From: Lactiplantibacillus plantarum
GTDB taxonomy: Bacteria; Bacillota; Bacilli; Lactobacillales; Lactobacillaceae
Reading direction: 5' to 3'
NCBI RefSeq assembly: GCF_014131735.1
Contig: NZ_CP039121.1
Coordinates: forward strand, 558,001 to 622,000
DNA: 64,000 bases
A model generated the notes under the pieces. The model ran no database searches, had not been told where the DNA came from, and saw nothing but the letters and a program-made list of their open reading frames with translations. Within the stretch, counting starts at the first letter, position 1, and each line of letters opens with the position of its first letter. The translations under genes and the position numbers were made by a program. This document shows, one piece after another, positions 24,855 through 34,221 of this stretch.

Positions 24855-26054
24855 TTAATGATCTGATGAGGCGTTCATTAAGTAGTCCAGCGCTGCCGTT
24901 CCCACCGCTTTGGCTGCAATTAGTAAACAGTCTTCATTCATCATAAAATCAGGGCTGTGGTGCGGGTGGGTCTCACCCGGAGCTGTTTGACAGCCGGCAT
25001 AGATAAAGGTGCTGGGTTTGGCTTGTGCAAAATAGGCGAAGTCCTCCGAGGGGTCTTGGGGGCCGCAGTCGAAAATTTTAGTGATTTCTGGGATTTGAGC
25101 GGCTTGAATACTGGTGATGACGCGCTGTGTCAGGGTTGCATCATTCATGAGTACCGGATAATTATCATCGTAATCAAGTGCAACTTGGACACCGAAAGTC
25201 GCCCCGACGCCGTTCGCAATTTTAGTAATCTGGTCACGGATGGTCTGGCGCGTGGTTTCGTCCATAATCCGTACATCGCCCTTGAGGGTGACTTGCGCTT
25301 TGATCGCATTGAAGGAACCGACGCCGTCGAATGAGCCGATGGTGACACTGCCGGTATCAAATGGGTCAATCCGGCGGGAAACAACGGTTTGTAAGGCGGT
25401 CACAAAGTAACTTCCAGCAACGATTGCATCGTTTGAGAGGTGGGGCATCGAGGCGTGCCCACCCTTACCCGTGAAGGTGACCGTAAAGTTAGCCCGCCCG
25501 GTCTGCGTCGCATTTAAGTGATAGGCGATCGAGCCCGTCGGCATGGTACTCATCACATGCAGCCCAATGACGTTATCGATGCCGTCTAGGACGCCAGCAG
25601 CCAACATCCCCTTAGCACCACCCGGTGATACTTCTTCAGCGGGTTGGTGGATAATGCGGACGCGACCACGTAGCTGATTTTTCAGTCCGAGTAAGGTCTT
25701 CGCCAGTACCATGAGATAAGCAGTATGACCATCGTGACCACAGGCGTGCATGACATTGGCGTTTTGCGATTTAAATGATAAGTGGTTGTCTTCTTGAATC
25801 GCGAGGCCGTCAAAATCAGCGCGTAATGCTAACTGAGGTCCAGGGTGACCGCTATCGATGTCGACGACGAAGCCGTACCCATCACCATAAGCAGTGGTTG
25901 AGACGCCCAGTTCACGATAGAACGCTTTGATGTAAGCTGCGGTTTGTTCTTCATGAAATGAAATCTCGGGGTGGGCGTGTAAGTGGCGACGAATCTTGAT
26001 CATTTCCGGTTCCGCCGCCGTGAGTTGTTGCATGAGTTGTGCTTGAAGGGTCAT
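24855..26054 (-). CDS. M20-family metallo-amidohydrolase/peptidase
   Basis: A 399-residue cytosolic hydrolase of the M20D family (hippurate or N-acetyl-amino-acid amidohydrolase). Motifs are IRRHLHAHPEISFHE at the start, RADFDGLAI, the metal site MHACGHDGH, HQPAEEVSPGGA and, at the end, GETHPHHSPDF. These give the expected Cys, His and Glu metal ligands. ATG 26054 is chosen because AGAAAGGAAG precedes it; a longer frame to 26123 has no ribosome site. It is transcribed alone. It probably releases an acyl group from an amino acid derivative. Confidence 0.9.
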   Translation of the reverse strand: MTLQAQLMQQLTAAEPEMIKIRRHLHAHPEISFHEEQTAAYIKAFYRELGVSTTAYGDGYGFVVDIDSGHPGPQLALRADFDGLAIQEDNHLSFKSQNANVMHACGHDGHTAYLMVLAKTLLGLKNQLRGRVRIIHQPAEEVSPGGAKGMLAAGVLDGIDNVIGLHVMSTMPTGSIAYHLNATQTGRANFTVTFTGKGGHASMPHLSNDAIVAGSYFVTALQTVVSRRIDPFDTGSVTIGSFDGVGSFNAIKAQVTLKGDVRIMDETTRQTIRDQITKIANGVGATFGVQVALDYDDNYPVLMNDATLTQRVITSIQAAQIPEITKIFDCGPQDPSEDFAYFAQAKPSTFIYAGCQTAPGETHPHHSPDFMMNEDCLLIAAKAVGTAALDYLMNASSDH

Positions 26055-26246
26055 TAGAATCTTCCTTTCTGATGCTAGAAGCGAGTATATTATAAATATA
26101 GCTGAGAGATGATAGTACTGCACTAATCTTTAGCTTAGCATGAAATGGCGGTTAATAGGTATATGGAATTTTCGGACGCTTTTTTAAGTAGTGGATAATA
26201 ACTAAAAGGAATATTCTGCATTGCTCATGTCCTAGTAAGATATTAG

Positions 26247-26295
26247 ATAGCCGCTCCAAGAATCGTGTCTGCAATTCTTGGAGCGGCTATTTTTT
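26247..26295. terminator. Rho-independent terminator
   Basis: ATAGCCGCTCCAAGAAT pairs with ATTCTTGGAGCGGCTAT, then T residues. It lies past the 3' end of the metalloprotease gene. Confidence 0.85.
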
Positions 26296-26354
26296 AGTCG
26301 ATTCAAACATATAGTGTTTCTTAATAACAACGTTGAAGGCGCTTTTGTGAAAGC

Positions 26355-27482
26355 TTAGAAGTTCGTCACCTGTTTGATATTAACCTTTAAAGGTGGTAAT
26401 TGAACTGCCTGACTGGTTTTTTTATTCGTAACTCTCTGCGTGACAGTTAAGCCACGGGTGCTATTTTTGATTTTTGCATTTGGAATAAATACTTTTGTAG
26501 TCGCACTTGCGTTCTTGATGGTTTTAATTACTTGACCGTTTTGTGCAATATTGATGGTTGCATCTCGAGAACCGATAAGCGTGTAATAGATACCTTTGGT
26601 TGTTCGCTCGGCACTAGTGACTTTAACCTTTGGGGTTGCGTATTGTTGGGACGGAATTGTGGCTAGCACCTGTTGCCCTTTCATTAATTTGAAATCTCCG
26701 TAGCCCTTAAACTGCTGTGCAAACTTGAATTGTCCTGATTTGACGTTGACGGTTCGAACTTTTTTGCCTTGATAAGTTAGCGTGAGGTGTTCGATTCCAA
26801 TCGCGCGACCCTTTAGTATCAAGGAGTGTGATTGTGAACTGTAATTAGTTGTGATATTTGTAATCTTAGGTTGTACATGAAGATATTCGGTTACAGTGAT
26901 GATTTCTCCGGGATTATTTGGAACACTATCAAAAGTGGTAGTCGTGGCATAACGAGCCTTCATACCATTAATATCGCAGGCTTGAATAGTATAGTACCGG
27001 TTTGCTGGATTCATTACAGATACACTATCAGTATTATTGTGCCCAATTCCCAGAGCATGACCTAATTCATGCTCTGCAACATTGGTACGTTCTGCTTTGG
27101 TATAATTATATTTTTCAAATACCGCTCGGTTGATGCGAACTTTGCTTGAAGTGATTTCGCCAGTAGATTTATTATAGGAAACTGAATTGTAGCCGGCCAG
27201 AGTCATGTCAGAACTTCCATCATACGAAGAAACGGTGGTTTTTGCTGTAGCTGCTTTCGTCCACGTAAAACCAGCCTTTTTCCAAGAAGCAGTTGCGTTG
27301 TTCCATACATCTTTATAGTAGTCGGAGGATGATAAATCTTGATAGTTTGCCGCTTGTTTATCATATCGATAACCTAACATCGGAGTGGTAGCTTTTGTTG
27401 ATGCGTTGGCACTTAGAAGTCCAAAACTAGTTGTCAAGGAAATCGTCGCAAGTGTTGAAAAGATTCTTTTTGGAAAGCGCAT
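26355..27482 (-). CDS. Secreted matrixin-like zinc metalloprotease
   Basis: A 375-residue secreted protein. A signal peptide (about 1-27, ending LLSANAS) is followed by a protease domain (about 30-185) with the zincin motif HELGHALGIGH near 135-146 and a Met-turn SVMNP about 10 residues later, the metzincin/matrixin arrangement. The C-terminal 180 residues form a beta-rich domain with Ig-like repeats (TGIEHLTLTYQGKKV-type strands) and no sortase signal. The enzyme is therefore free or loosely wall-bound. It would cleave extracellular proteins. It is a single gene with a GGGGG ribosome site and a long AT-rich upstream region. Confidence 0.87.
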   Translation of the reverse strand: MRFPKRIFSTLATISLTTSFGLLSANASTKATTPMLGYRYDKQAANYQDLSSSDYYKDVWNNATASWKKAGFTWTKAATAKTTVSSYDGSSDMTLAGYNSVSYNKSTGEITSSKVRINRAVFEKYNYTKAERTNVAEHELGHALGIGHNNTDSVSVMNPANRYYTIQACDINGMKARYATTTTFDSVPNNPGEIITVTEYLHVQPKITNITTNYSSQSHSLILKGRAIGIEHLTLTYQGKKVRTVNVKSGQFKFAQQFKGYGDFKLMKGQQVLATIPSQQYATPKVKVTSAERTTKGIYYTLIGSRDATINIAQNGQVIKTIKNASATTKVFIPNAKIKNSTRGLTVTQRVTNKKTSQAVQLPPLKVNIKQVTNF

Positions 27483-27902
27483 TGTAAGTTCCCCCTTTTA
27501 ACGATATTTCTTATAGATGAAATGAATTGAACGGCGGGCAAATATTTGCAATATTAAACGACAGGTAGTATCAATTTTTTCTCGAGATGAAAATTGATGT
27601 TTATAAATACAGAAGGCATAATGCGATTTGTATTTATTTAGTACAAGTATTATATCATCTTGGATGTTCCGTGAAAAAAATACTGTATAGTAAATAACTT
27701 ATACTAATTTTTAAGCGCTTTATATAAATCAATTTGTATCTTTACATAATTTATCAGAGCGGAGGAAAGATATTGCTCCCACACATACTGAATTATTATC
27801 ATCGTAATCTGTTTTTGCAAAAGATATGATATATTGATTGTCCTGACTGTTAATTTCAGGTACCCTAAACAGGGAGACCACAATTATGAGGAGGAACGAT
27901 TG
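27483..27902. other. Divergent intergenic region with possible leader peptide
   Basis: It separates the minus-strand metalloprotease from the plus-strand ABC exporter. A 9-bp inverted repeat, ATCAATTTT/AAAATTGAT, lies at about 27570-27598 on the protease side. On the exporter side are a GGAGG-preceded short frame (27773-27829) and a small hairpin CCTGA/TCAGG at 27842-27860. Confidence 0.5.
27773..27829 (+). CDS. Possible 18-aa leader peptide of the ABC exporter operon
   Basis: TTG 27773 follows GGAGGAAAGATA (GGAGG, 7-bp spacing) and opens an 18-codon frame ending at TGA 27827. The peptide is basic and aromatic, with YYHRN in the middle. It ends 73 bp before the first exporter gene, just before a small hairpin, a layout compatible with translation-dependent attenuation. 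It could be chance; the good ribosome site is the main argument. Confidence 0.3.
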   Translation: MLPHILNYYHRNLFLQKI

Positions 27903-29627
27903 ATGAAGATTTTGATGCCATATTTTAAGCGGTATCGACTAGACGTCTGGATTGCGATGTTGTCGGTCATCGTCTTAGTGTTTGCGACGTTATGGCAACC
28001 GCGATTATTGCAAGTCATTATGGAAGCTATTATCAAGAATGATCAGGCTACGGTATTCCGTGAAGGACTGATGTTGCTTGGCTTGGCCGTACTGGGGATC
28101 ATTGGTGGGATCGTGAATACGATATACGCAGCCCGGGTGGCCCTTGGTGTGGCGACCGACTTGCGAGCTGACCTATACGCTAAGGTCCAGTCATTAGCCT
28201 ACGCTGACGTGGAAAAATTTTCACCGTCCAACTTAGTGGTACGAATGACGAACGATATTAATCAAGTCCAACAGATTGTGATGGCTGGCTTTCAGCAGAT
28301 TACCCGGATTCCATTACTATTCATCGGGGCACTGATTCTCGCTGTGATGACGATGCCTGAGCAGTGGTGGGTCATTGTTGTCATGATGGCGGTCATCTTA
28401 GGGGTCGCACTGATTGCGGTTCGGCGAATGACTAAATACTTTGCACAAACGCAACAAGATATTGAAAACGTCAATACGGTTGCCCGCGAAAACTTAATGG
28501 GGATTCGGGTTGTTAAATCGTTTGTTCAAGAACCAAACGAGATCAAAAAGTTTTCGGCCGCATCCGATGAATTAACCGCTGTGACCGCTAAAATTGGGTA
28601 CTGGTTCGCTATTCTAATGCCAGCGTTCTTTTTGACGGCCAACGTGGCGGTCGGGGTCGCCGTTTACTTGGTCGGTCAAACGATTACGACGCACCCGGCC
28701 TATTTAGCAGCTATTACGAGTTTTATTTCTTATTTAATGCAGATTTTATTTGCCGTGATCAACGGGGGATTTCTCATGACTTTTGCGTCGCGGGCCGTCA
28801 TCTCACTTGGTCGAATCGGCGAAGTGATGACTACCGAACCAAGTATGACCTACGTTGATGGCGACGCGGCGCCCGTAGCTGGTGATATTCACTTTGACCA
28901 CGTAACCTTCACTTATCCGGGAGATGCGCAACCAACGCTAAAAGATGTGACCTTTACGGTAAAAGCAGGGTCCATGCTGGGAATCGTTGGGGCCACTGGA
29001 TCTGGTAAGACGACGTTGGCCCAGCTGATTGCGCGCTTGTATGATCCGGATAGTGGGACGGTCTCCATCGGTGGAATTGATGTGCGGGCCTTACCAGAAA
29101 AAGCCCTTCGATCCACGGTGGCCTATGTCTTACAACGGTCCACGTTATTTTCTGGCACGATTGCGGGTAACTTACGGCAAGTTAAGCCGGACGCCCAGCC
29201 TAGTCACATGCAATGGGCGGCTAATATTGCGCAGTCTGCGGAATTCATTGAACGGTTGCCACAGACGTACGATGCCCCCGTGGAAGAACGGTCACAGAAC
29301 TTTTCGGGTGGTCAGAAGCAGCGACTAGCGATTACGCGTGGCGTGATTGCCAATCCAGAAATCTTGATTTTAGATGATGCGACTTCGGCACTCGATGCGC
29401 GTTCAGAAAAACTTGTTCAGGAAGCTTTGGATCGCGAGTTGAAGTCAACGACGACCGTGGTCATTGCCGAAAAAATTGCTTCAATTATTCGTGCGGATCA
29501 AATCTTAGTGTTAGATAATGGTCGCATTTCGGGCCAGGGGACTCACCACGAATTGCTTCAAGATAGTGCGATTTATCGCGCTATTTACCAAACGCAAAAA
29601 GCACGGGAGGAGGGCTTACATGAGTGA
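27903..29627 (+). CDS. Heterodimeric ABC exporter half-transporter, degenerate-site subunit
   Basis: A 574-residue membrane-ATPase fusion: six helices (about 15-310) and a nucleotide-binding domain. Walker A is GATGSGKTT (about 358), the signature NFSGGQKQRL (about 465) and Walker B ILILDDATSALD, with Asp replacing the catalytic Glu. The H-loop reads VIAEKIAS, with Glu replacing the switch His. That is the non-catalytic half typical of heterodimers such as LmrCD and BmrCD. ATG 27903 has GAGGAGGAA upstream. The gene overlaps its partner by 8 bp. The cargo is probably drugs or hydrophobic compounds. Confidence 0.92.
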   Translation: MKILMPYFKRYRLDVWIAMLSVIVLVFATLWQPRLLQVIMEAIIKNDQATVFREGLMLLGLAVLGIIGGIVNTIYAARVALGVATDLRADLYAKVQSLAYADVEKFSPSNLVVRMTNDINQVQQIVMAGFQQITRIPLLFIGALILAVMTMPEQWWVIVVMMAVILGVALIAVRRMTKYFAQTQQDIENVNTVARENLMGIRVVKSFVQEPNEIKKFSAASDELTAVTAKIGYWFAILMPAFFLTANVAVGVAVYLVGQTITTHPAYLAAITSFISYLMQILFAVINGGFLMTFASRAVISLGRIGEVMTTEPSMTYVDGDAAPVAGDIHFDHVTFTYPGDAQPTLKDVTFTVKAGSMLGIVGATGSGKTTLAQLIARLYDPDSGTVSIGGIDVRALPEKALRSTVAYVLQRSTLFSGTIAGNLRQVKPDAQPSHMQWAANIAQSAEFIERLPQTYDAPVEERSQNFSGGQKQRLAITRGVIANPEILILDDATSALDARSEKLVQEALDRELKSTTTVVIAEKIASIIRADQILVLDNGRISGQGTHHELLQDSAIYRAIYQTQKAREEGLHE

Positions 29628-31401
29628 TTTACGCAATGCTGGTAAATATTACTGGCACTATTTAAAACGCTACTGGTTAGGCTTCTTACTAAGTGTGATT
29701 CTGATTGCCTTTTCGACTTGGTGCATTGTGGTCGCACCGACTTATCTGGGACGAGCCGTGGAGGAGCTGACGCAGTACTTGCAGCAGTGGACGAATCAAG
29801 CGACTCGGGCACAAGCAAGCTTGCAACCGTTCAACCGGACCCTGATCATCTACGTCTTGTTGTATGTCGGTGATGCTAGCACGATTTTTATTGCGAGCTT
29901 GATCTTAGCACGCGTGACGGCCTTTTCGACCGGGACAATGCGGGTAGGCCTATTTCGGAAGATGCAACGGATGAAGGTTCAATACTTTGATACGCATAGT
30001 GACGGGGATATTCTGGCTCGGTTCACCTCTGACCTAGATAATATTTTTAATGCCATGAATCAAGCCTTGCTAGAAATTTTATTAGCCGTGGCTCAGTTTG
30101 TTGGCCTGCTAATTGTGATGTTTAATCAAAATACTACGATGGCGTGGGTGACGATGGCTTCTACGCCGGTTGCATTAATTATCGCGGCGTTTGTCATGCA
30201 CAAGGCTGGCGTCGCGGTGAACCAACAACAGGATGATATCGGTCAACTGAATGGTTATATCAATGAACAAATTACCGGTCAAAAAGTCTTGATTACCAAC
30301 GGCTTACAGCAGGACTCCTTGAAAGGCTTTCATCAGTATAATGGTAAGGTTCGCCAGTCAGCGTTGACGGGTCAAATCTGGTCAGGTATTTTGAATCCAC
30401 TGATGCAAGGGATGTCACTGCTTAACACGGCAATTGTCATCTTCTTTGGCTCATGGTTAGCGCTGAATGGGAGTATGTCGACTGGAGCAGCTTTGGCGCT
30501 GGTCGTGGTGTTCGTTAACTACGCCCAACAGTACTACCAGCCAATTATGTCATTGACTAGTTTATATAGTATGATTCAGTTAGCGATTACTGGTGCACGG
30601 CGGGTCGATGAAGTCCGTAATCAACCGGATGAAGTGAGCCCCGCTAACGGTCAAGCGCTCGACGGGATTCATGATGAATTACTGATTGATAATGTGCGCT
30701 TTAGTTACTTACCAGGTAAAGAAATCTTGCATGGCGTGTCGATCCATGTGCACCGCGGTGAGATGGTGGCACTCGTTGGCCCAACTGGTTCGGGGAAAAC
30801 GACGGTCATGAATTTGTTGAATCGCTTCTATGATGTTGATAGTGGTGCGATTACGTTTGATGGGGTGAATATTCAAGACTTTGATCTCCAGGTGCTACGG
30901 CAAAATGTCGGGATTGTCTTACAGGAACCCCAGTTGTTTACGGGCACGATTGCGGATAATATTCGTTACGGGGACCCAACGGCTAGTATGGATCGGGTCA
31001 TCGATGCGGCGAAGCAGGCTAATATTCATGACTTTGTGATGAGCCTGCCAGATGGCTATCAGACGCGCGTTTCCGACGAACAGAGTATTTTTTCTGCTGG
31101 TCAAAAGCAGTTGATGTCAATTGCCCGGACGATTTTAACAAATCCCAAGTTGCTGATTTTGGATGAAGCGACTTCGAACGTTGATACGGTGACGGAAGCC
31201 AATATTCAAGCCGCAATGGACAACGTCATCCAAGGGCGAACCAGCTTTGTCATTGCTCACCGCTTGAAAACAATCCTGAATGCCGATAAAATCGTTGTAT
31301 TGAAGGATGGTCAAATTATTGAACAGGGGAACCACCATGATTTATTAGCGGCAAACGGCTTCTATGCGGAACTGTATCGTAATCAGATGGTCTTTGAGTA
31401 A
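29620..31401 (+). CDS. Heterodimeric ABC exporter half-transporter, catalytic-site subunit
   Basis: A 593-residue partner of the preceding gene. Six membrane helices span about 20-320. Walker A is GPTGSGKTT, Walker B LLILDEATSNVD with the catalytic Glu intact, and the H-loop VIAHRLKTI. The signature is altered to FSAGQKQL (Ala for the first Gly). So each subunit carries one degenerate feature, and the pair builds one canonical and one degenerate ATP site. It starts inside the upstream gene (8-bp overlap), with GGGAGGAGGG before the ATG. An AbrB-DUF998 gene follows 21 bp downstream. Confidence 0.92.
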   Translation: MSDLRNAGKYYWHYLKRYWLGFLLSVILIAFSTWCIVVAPTYLGRAVEELTQYLQQWTNQATRAQASLQPFNRTLIIYVLLYVGDASTIFIASLILARVTAFSTGTMRVGLFRKMQRMKVQYFDTHSDGDILARFTSDLDNIFNAMNQALLEILLAVAQFVGLLIVMFNQNTTMAWVTMASTPVALIIAAFVMHKAGVAVNQQQDDIGQLNGYINEQITGQKVLITNGLQQDSLKGFHQYNGKVRQSALTGQIWSGILNPLMQGMSLLNTAIVIFFGSWLALNGSMSTGAALALVVVFVNYAQQYYQPIMSLTSLYSMIQLAITGARRVDEVRNQPDEVSPANGQALDGIHDELLIDNVRFSYLPGKEILHGVSIHVHRGEMVALVGPTGSGKTTVMNLLNRFYDVDSGAITFDGVNIQDFDLQVLRQNVGIVLQEPQLFTGTIADNIRYGDPTASMDRVIDAAKQANIHDFVMSLPDGYQTRVSDEQSIFSAGQKQLMSIARTILTNPKLLILDEATSNVDTVTEANIQAAMDNVIQGRTSFVIAHRLKTILNADKIVVLKDGQIIEQGNHHDLLAANGFYAELYRNQMVFE

Positions 31402-31422
31402 TGAAAGTATAAGGAGTCGGAC

Positions 31423-32613
31423 ATGGCAGGGCAAGAGCAACAAGTGCGGGTTTCAATCCCAGTCTCAGCATTAAAACGAGCCGGGATTGATCGCGATGAT
31501 CAGTTACAGTTAAAGGTGCGCAATGACGCACTAGTCTTAGAGAAGATTAAGCCACGTCAACCACAGTGGCAGCAATACTTGATAATCTGGCCGCTGTTGG
31601 TTGCAATCCTATCGGGGTTAGCCAGTTACGGGTACTGGTGGTTTCAAAAAGTGCGACCAGTTCCACTGACAGGTGCGCAATCAATCGGGAGTTTGACGAT
31701 TGTGGCCGGTGTGGTTACCGGCGCAGTGCTATTTGTCGGCTTTTTCTTAAAAACGCGTAATGATCCAGAAAATCGATTTTCGCGCCATATTTATTGGCGG
31801 AACTTTCCAGTTATTACGATTGCGTTTATTATGATCTTAGCCTTTGCGCTGGTCGGGGCTTTCTGGGTATTAGAATTATTATTTCCAGATGTCATCTTCG
31901 ATCGCTTTACATCTATGTTGCTACTGGTCTTGTTTACGTATTTTGCGGATGCGTTCATGATTAGCGCTGCGTTGACGATAAATGCGCGGTCGTTATCAAC
32001 GATTTTAACGGTGGTGATTGTCAGTGGCTGTGTTATCTCAATGGCCGCCAATGGTCAACGGCGATGGTGGCAGCATAATTTAAGCTTTTTAGGGACGCAT
32101 GCCGCTGAAAATGCCTGGCAATTCAACTTGACACTGATTTTTTCGGCGTTATTGATGGTCGTTCTGATTGACTATCTATTTGTTTCACTTAGTCGAATTT
32201 ATCCGCGTACTTGGCGAACGTCAACCTTGCGGATATTGTTGACGTTGACCGCTGTCGATTTCGGGGCGGTCGGGCTATTTCCTAACAACCTGACGTTTCA
32301 CTGGTTACATGACTTAGTTGCTGGTGGCTTGGTCACGTTGTTAGTCTTGTTGATTGTGGGGGTGCGGTGGCTATTACCAGCCGTGACGAAAGATTTTCTG
32401 TGGCTCTCATACGGCGTTGGCGTGGTGCTATTACTACTCAACTTTGGTTTTCGCTGGTTTGGGTATCCATCGCTGACGGCATTTGAGATTCAAGCCTTTG
32501 CGATTTCGTTTGGCTGGTTGCTGATGCTATTTTCACGTCTACAAGCGTTAGTCAATGAAGACCCGGAATTGTTGACGATTAAGTTGGAGCAGGAAAGTAC
32601 GGCAGGGCAATAA
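31423..32613 (+). CDS. AbrB-like domain fused to a DUF998-like membrane protein
   Basis: A 396-residue protein. The first 45 residues look like a SpoVT/AbrB swapped-hairpin domain (VRVSIPVSALKRAGI, then DQLQLKVRNDALVLEKI). The rest has about nine or ten membrane helices, with LFPNNLTFHWLHDLVAG as in DUF998-type proteins. An AbrB-type DNA-binding or dimerisation domain on a membrane protein is unusual. It lies 21 bp after the ABC exporter with AAGGAG before the ATG, so it belongs to that operon and may sense a stress or cargo. Function not established. Confidence 0.72.
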   Translation: MAGQEQQVRVSIPVSALKRAGIDRDDQLQLKVRNDALVLEKIKPRQPQWQQYLIIWPLLVAILSGLASYGYWWFQKVRPVPLTGAQSIGSLTIVAGVVTGAVLFVGFFLKTRNDPENRFSRHIYWRNFPVITIAFIMILAFALVGAFWVLELLFPDVIFDRFTSMLLLVLFTYFADAFMISAALTINARSLSTILTVVIVSGCVISMAANGQRRWWQHNLSFLGTHAAENAWQFNLTLIFSALLMVVLIDYLFVSLSRIYPRTWRTSTLRILLTLTAVDFGAVGLFPNNLTFHWLHDLVAGGLVTLLVLLIVGVRWLLPAVTKDFLWLSYGVGVVLLLLNFGFRWFGYPSLTAFEIQAFAISFGWLLMLFSRLQALVNEDPELLTIKLEQESTAGQ

Positions 32614-32668
32614 GTGCCACGTTGTTTTGAAACGGTGGCTGAGTATATTAATAATAATTGAATCAGAT

Positions 32669-32714
32669 AAAACTGGCTGCTAGACACGGTTTAAAGTGTC
32701 TAGCAGCCAGTTTT
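32669..32714. terminator. Bidirectional terminator between convergent operons
   Basis: AAAACTGGCTGCTAGACAC (32669-32687) is the exact complement of the arm at 32696-32714. Confidence 0.92.
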
Positions 32715-32776
32715 ATTAATTATGGATGATTGTTGAAGCGGGTTAGGTGTAATTGATTACTTTTAAATGTTCACAT

Positions 32777-33433
32777 TTAGCGATGCTGAGCCATCAATTT
32801 GACTTGTGGCAACATGTTATCAGTGCCCGGTTGAGCAATACCAAGGCTGGTATTTTCGTATGCTGTTGGCTCAGCAATAATCTTCATGATTAAATCAGCA
32901 ATACTAGCGCGTGAAATCATGGTTCCTTTGAAGCGTTCACCTTTGTAAGTCAGTTCATAGTCAATTTTGGTATCGTCGGTCATATAGGCCGCACGAATAA
33001 TTGTAGCAGGAATATCCGATGATTCAATTATTCTGGCCGCATGTCGCGTATCGTTTTTAGCAGCGTGACCGACTACCTGTTCGACCCAAGCGCCAAATGG
33101 ATTAGGGGTTTCGTGGTAGAGTCCGGATCCTGTGACCCAAATAAGATGGGGCACATGATTGCGATTCATTGACGTGATAATGGTCTGTGCCAATAATGCC
33201 ATATTCCCGGCTAGATTTGCATAGACGATATCCTGATTAGGCATAACAGTGTCTAGTAGCTGTGAATCACTGACATCACCTTGAATAACCGTTTCTCGTT
33301 CTGGTGAAGTGACTAGTAGGCGCCCTGCATTTCTTAAGACTAGTGTCAACTGGACGTCAGTTTCGGCTAAGAGTCGTTGTTCCACAATCCGCGCAATTCG
33401 ACCGTTAGCCCCTAAAATTAAAACCTTGGTCAT
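32777..33433 (-). CDS. NmrA/SDR-like NAD(P)H-binding protein (last gene of redox operon)
   Basis: A 218-residue Rossmann protein of the atypical SDR (NmrA-like) family. The dinucleotide loop is LGANGRIAR at residues 6-14, followed by a VTGSG strand. There is no clear catalytic YxxxK, so it may be a reductase or a redox sensor. It is about the same size as, and similar to, the protein at 35.5 kb. ATG 33433 is set by GAGGATCAG upstream and by the conserved MTKVLILGANG start. It lies 16 bp after the broken SDR and ends the operon. Confidence 0.85.
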   Translation of the reverse strand: MTKVLILGANGRIARIVEQRLLAETDVQLTLVLRNAGRLLVTSPERETVIQGDVSDSQLLDTVMPNQDIVYANLAGNMALLAQTIITSMNRNHVPHLIWVTGSGLYHETPNPFGAWVEQVVGHAAKNDTRHAARIIESSDIPATIIRAAYMTDDTKIDYELTYKGERFKGTMISRASIADLIMKIIAEPTAYENTSLGIAQPGTDNMLPQVKLMAQHR

Positions 33434-33449
33434 TCTGATCCTCCTCGTA

Positions 33450-34205
33450 TTAGTGAATAGTGTAACCACCGTCAACAGCGACGGCTTGACCAACCATGTA
33501 ACTGGCAGCATCACTGCAAAGAAAGAGTACGACTTGAGCGACTTCTTCTGGTTTAGCTAAACGCCCCATGGGAATTTCGCGGACTAGGTCGTCCATCTCC
33601 TGTCGTTCAGTATCATCCATTCGGGCAACCATTGGTGTATCAATGATTCCTGGACACACGGCGTTGATCCGAACATTCCGGTCAGCGTATTCTAAGGCGC
33701 TACTCTTTGTCAGGCCTAAGACGCCGTGCTTTGAAGCGTGGTAGGCAGTTCGATCAGCAATACCAACGAGACCACCCATTGAAGAACAGTTTACGATTGC
33801 GGCTGGTGTTCCCTAAGCACGCATCTGTCGTAATTCGTACTTCATACTGAGAAACATGCCTTTTAAGTTAGTATCCATGACATGATCATATTCTTCAACC
33901 GATAGATCGGCGGTATCGGTGACTGGACTTTGAATCCCAGCATCGTTATAAGCATAGTCGAGGTGCCCAAACTGAGCAACTGCGAATTTCACCATTCCGG
34001 CGACGTCTTTGGGATCAGCGACGTTACACTTGAATGAAACGGCTGAGTAGCCATGATCGACTAGCTGTTGGGCTTCGTCTTTAGGTTCATGATGGCCAGC
34101 TAAAATGACGTGAGCACCTGCTTTGGCGAATAGAGTGGCAGCACTCAGGCCGATTCCCGTGCGTGCACCTGTAACAATAACGACTTTATCTGTAAAATTG
34201 AACAT
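33450..34205 (-). pseudogene. Classical SDR oxidoreductase interrupted by an in-frame amber codon
   Basis: One uninterrupted reading frame of 251 codons encodes a full classical SDR: VTGARTGIGLS at the N-terminus, NDAGIQSP, the catalytic NCSSMGG, YHASKHG and the C-terminal VDGGYTIH. A single TAG at 33810-33812, after ELRQMRA and before GTPAAIVN, interrupts it. CAG to TAG is the simplest origin. The stop removes the catalytic Ser, Tyr and Lys. No frameshift is present and all flanking residues are conserved, so the event is recent or a sequence error. It sits in the middle of the redox operon. Confidence 0.9.
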
Positions 34206-34221
34206 GACTTTCTCTCCTTAA

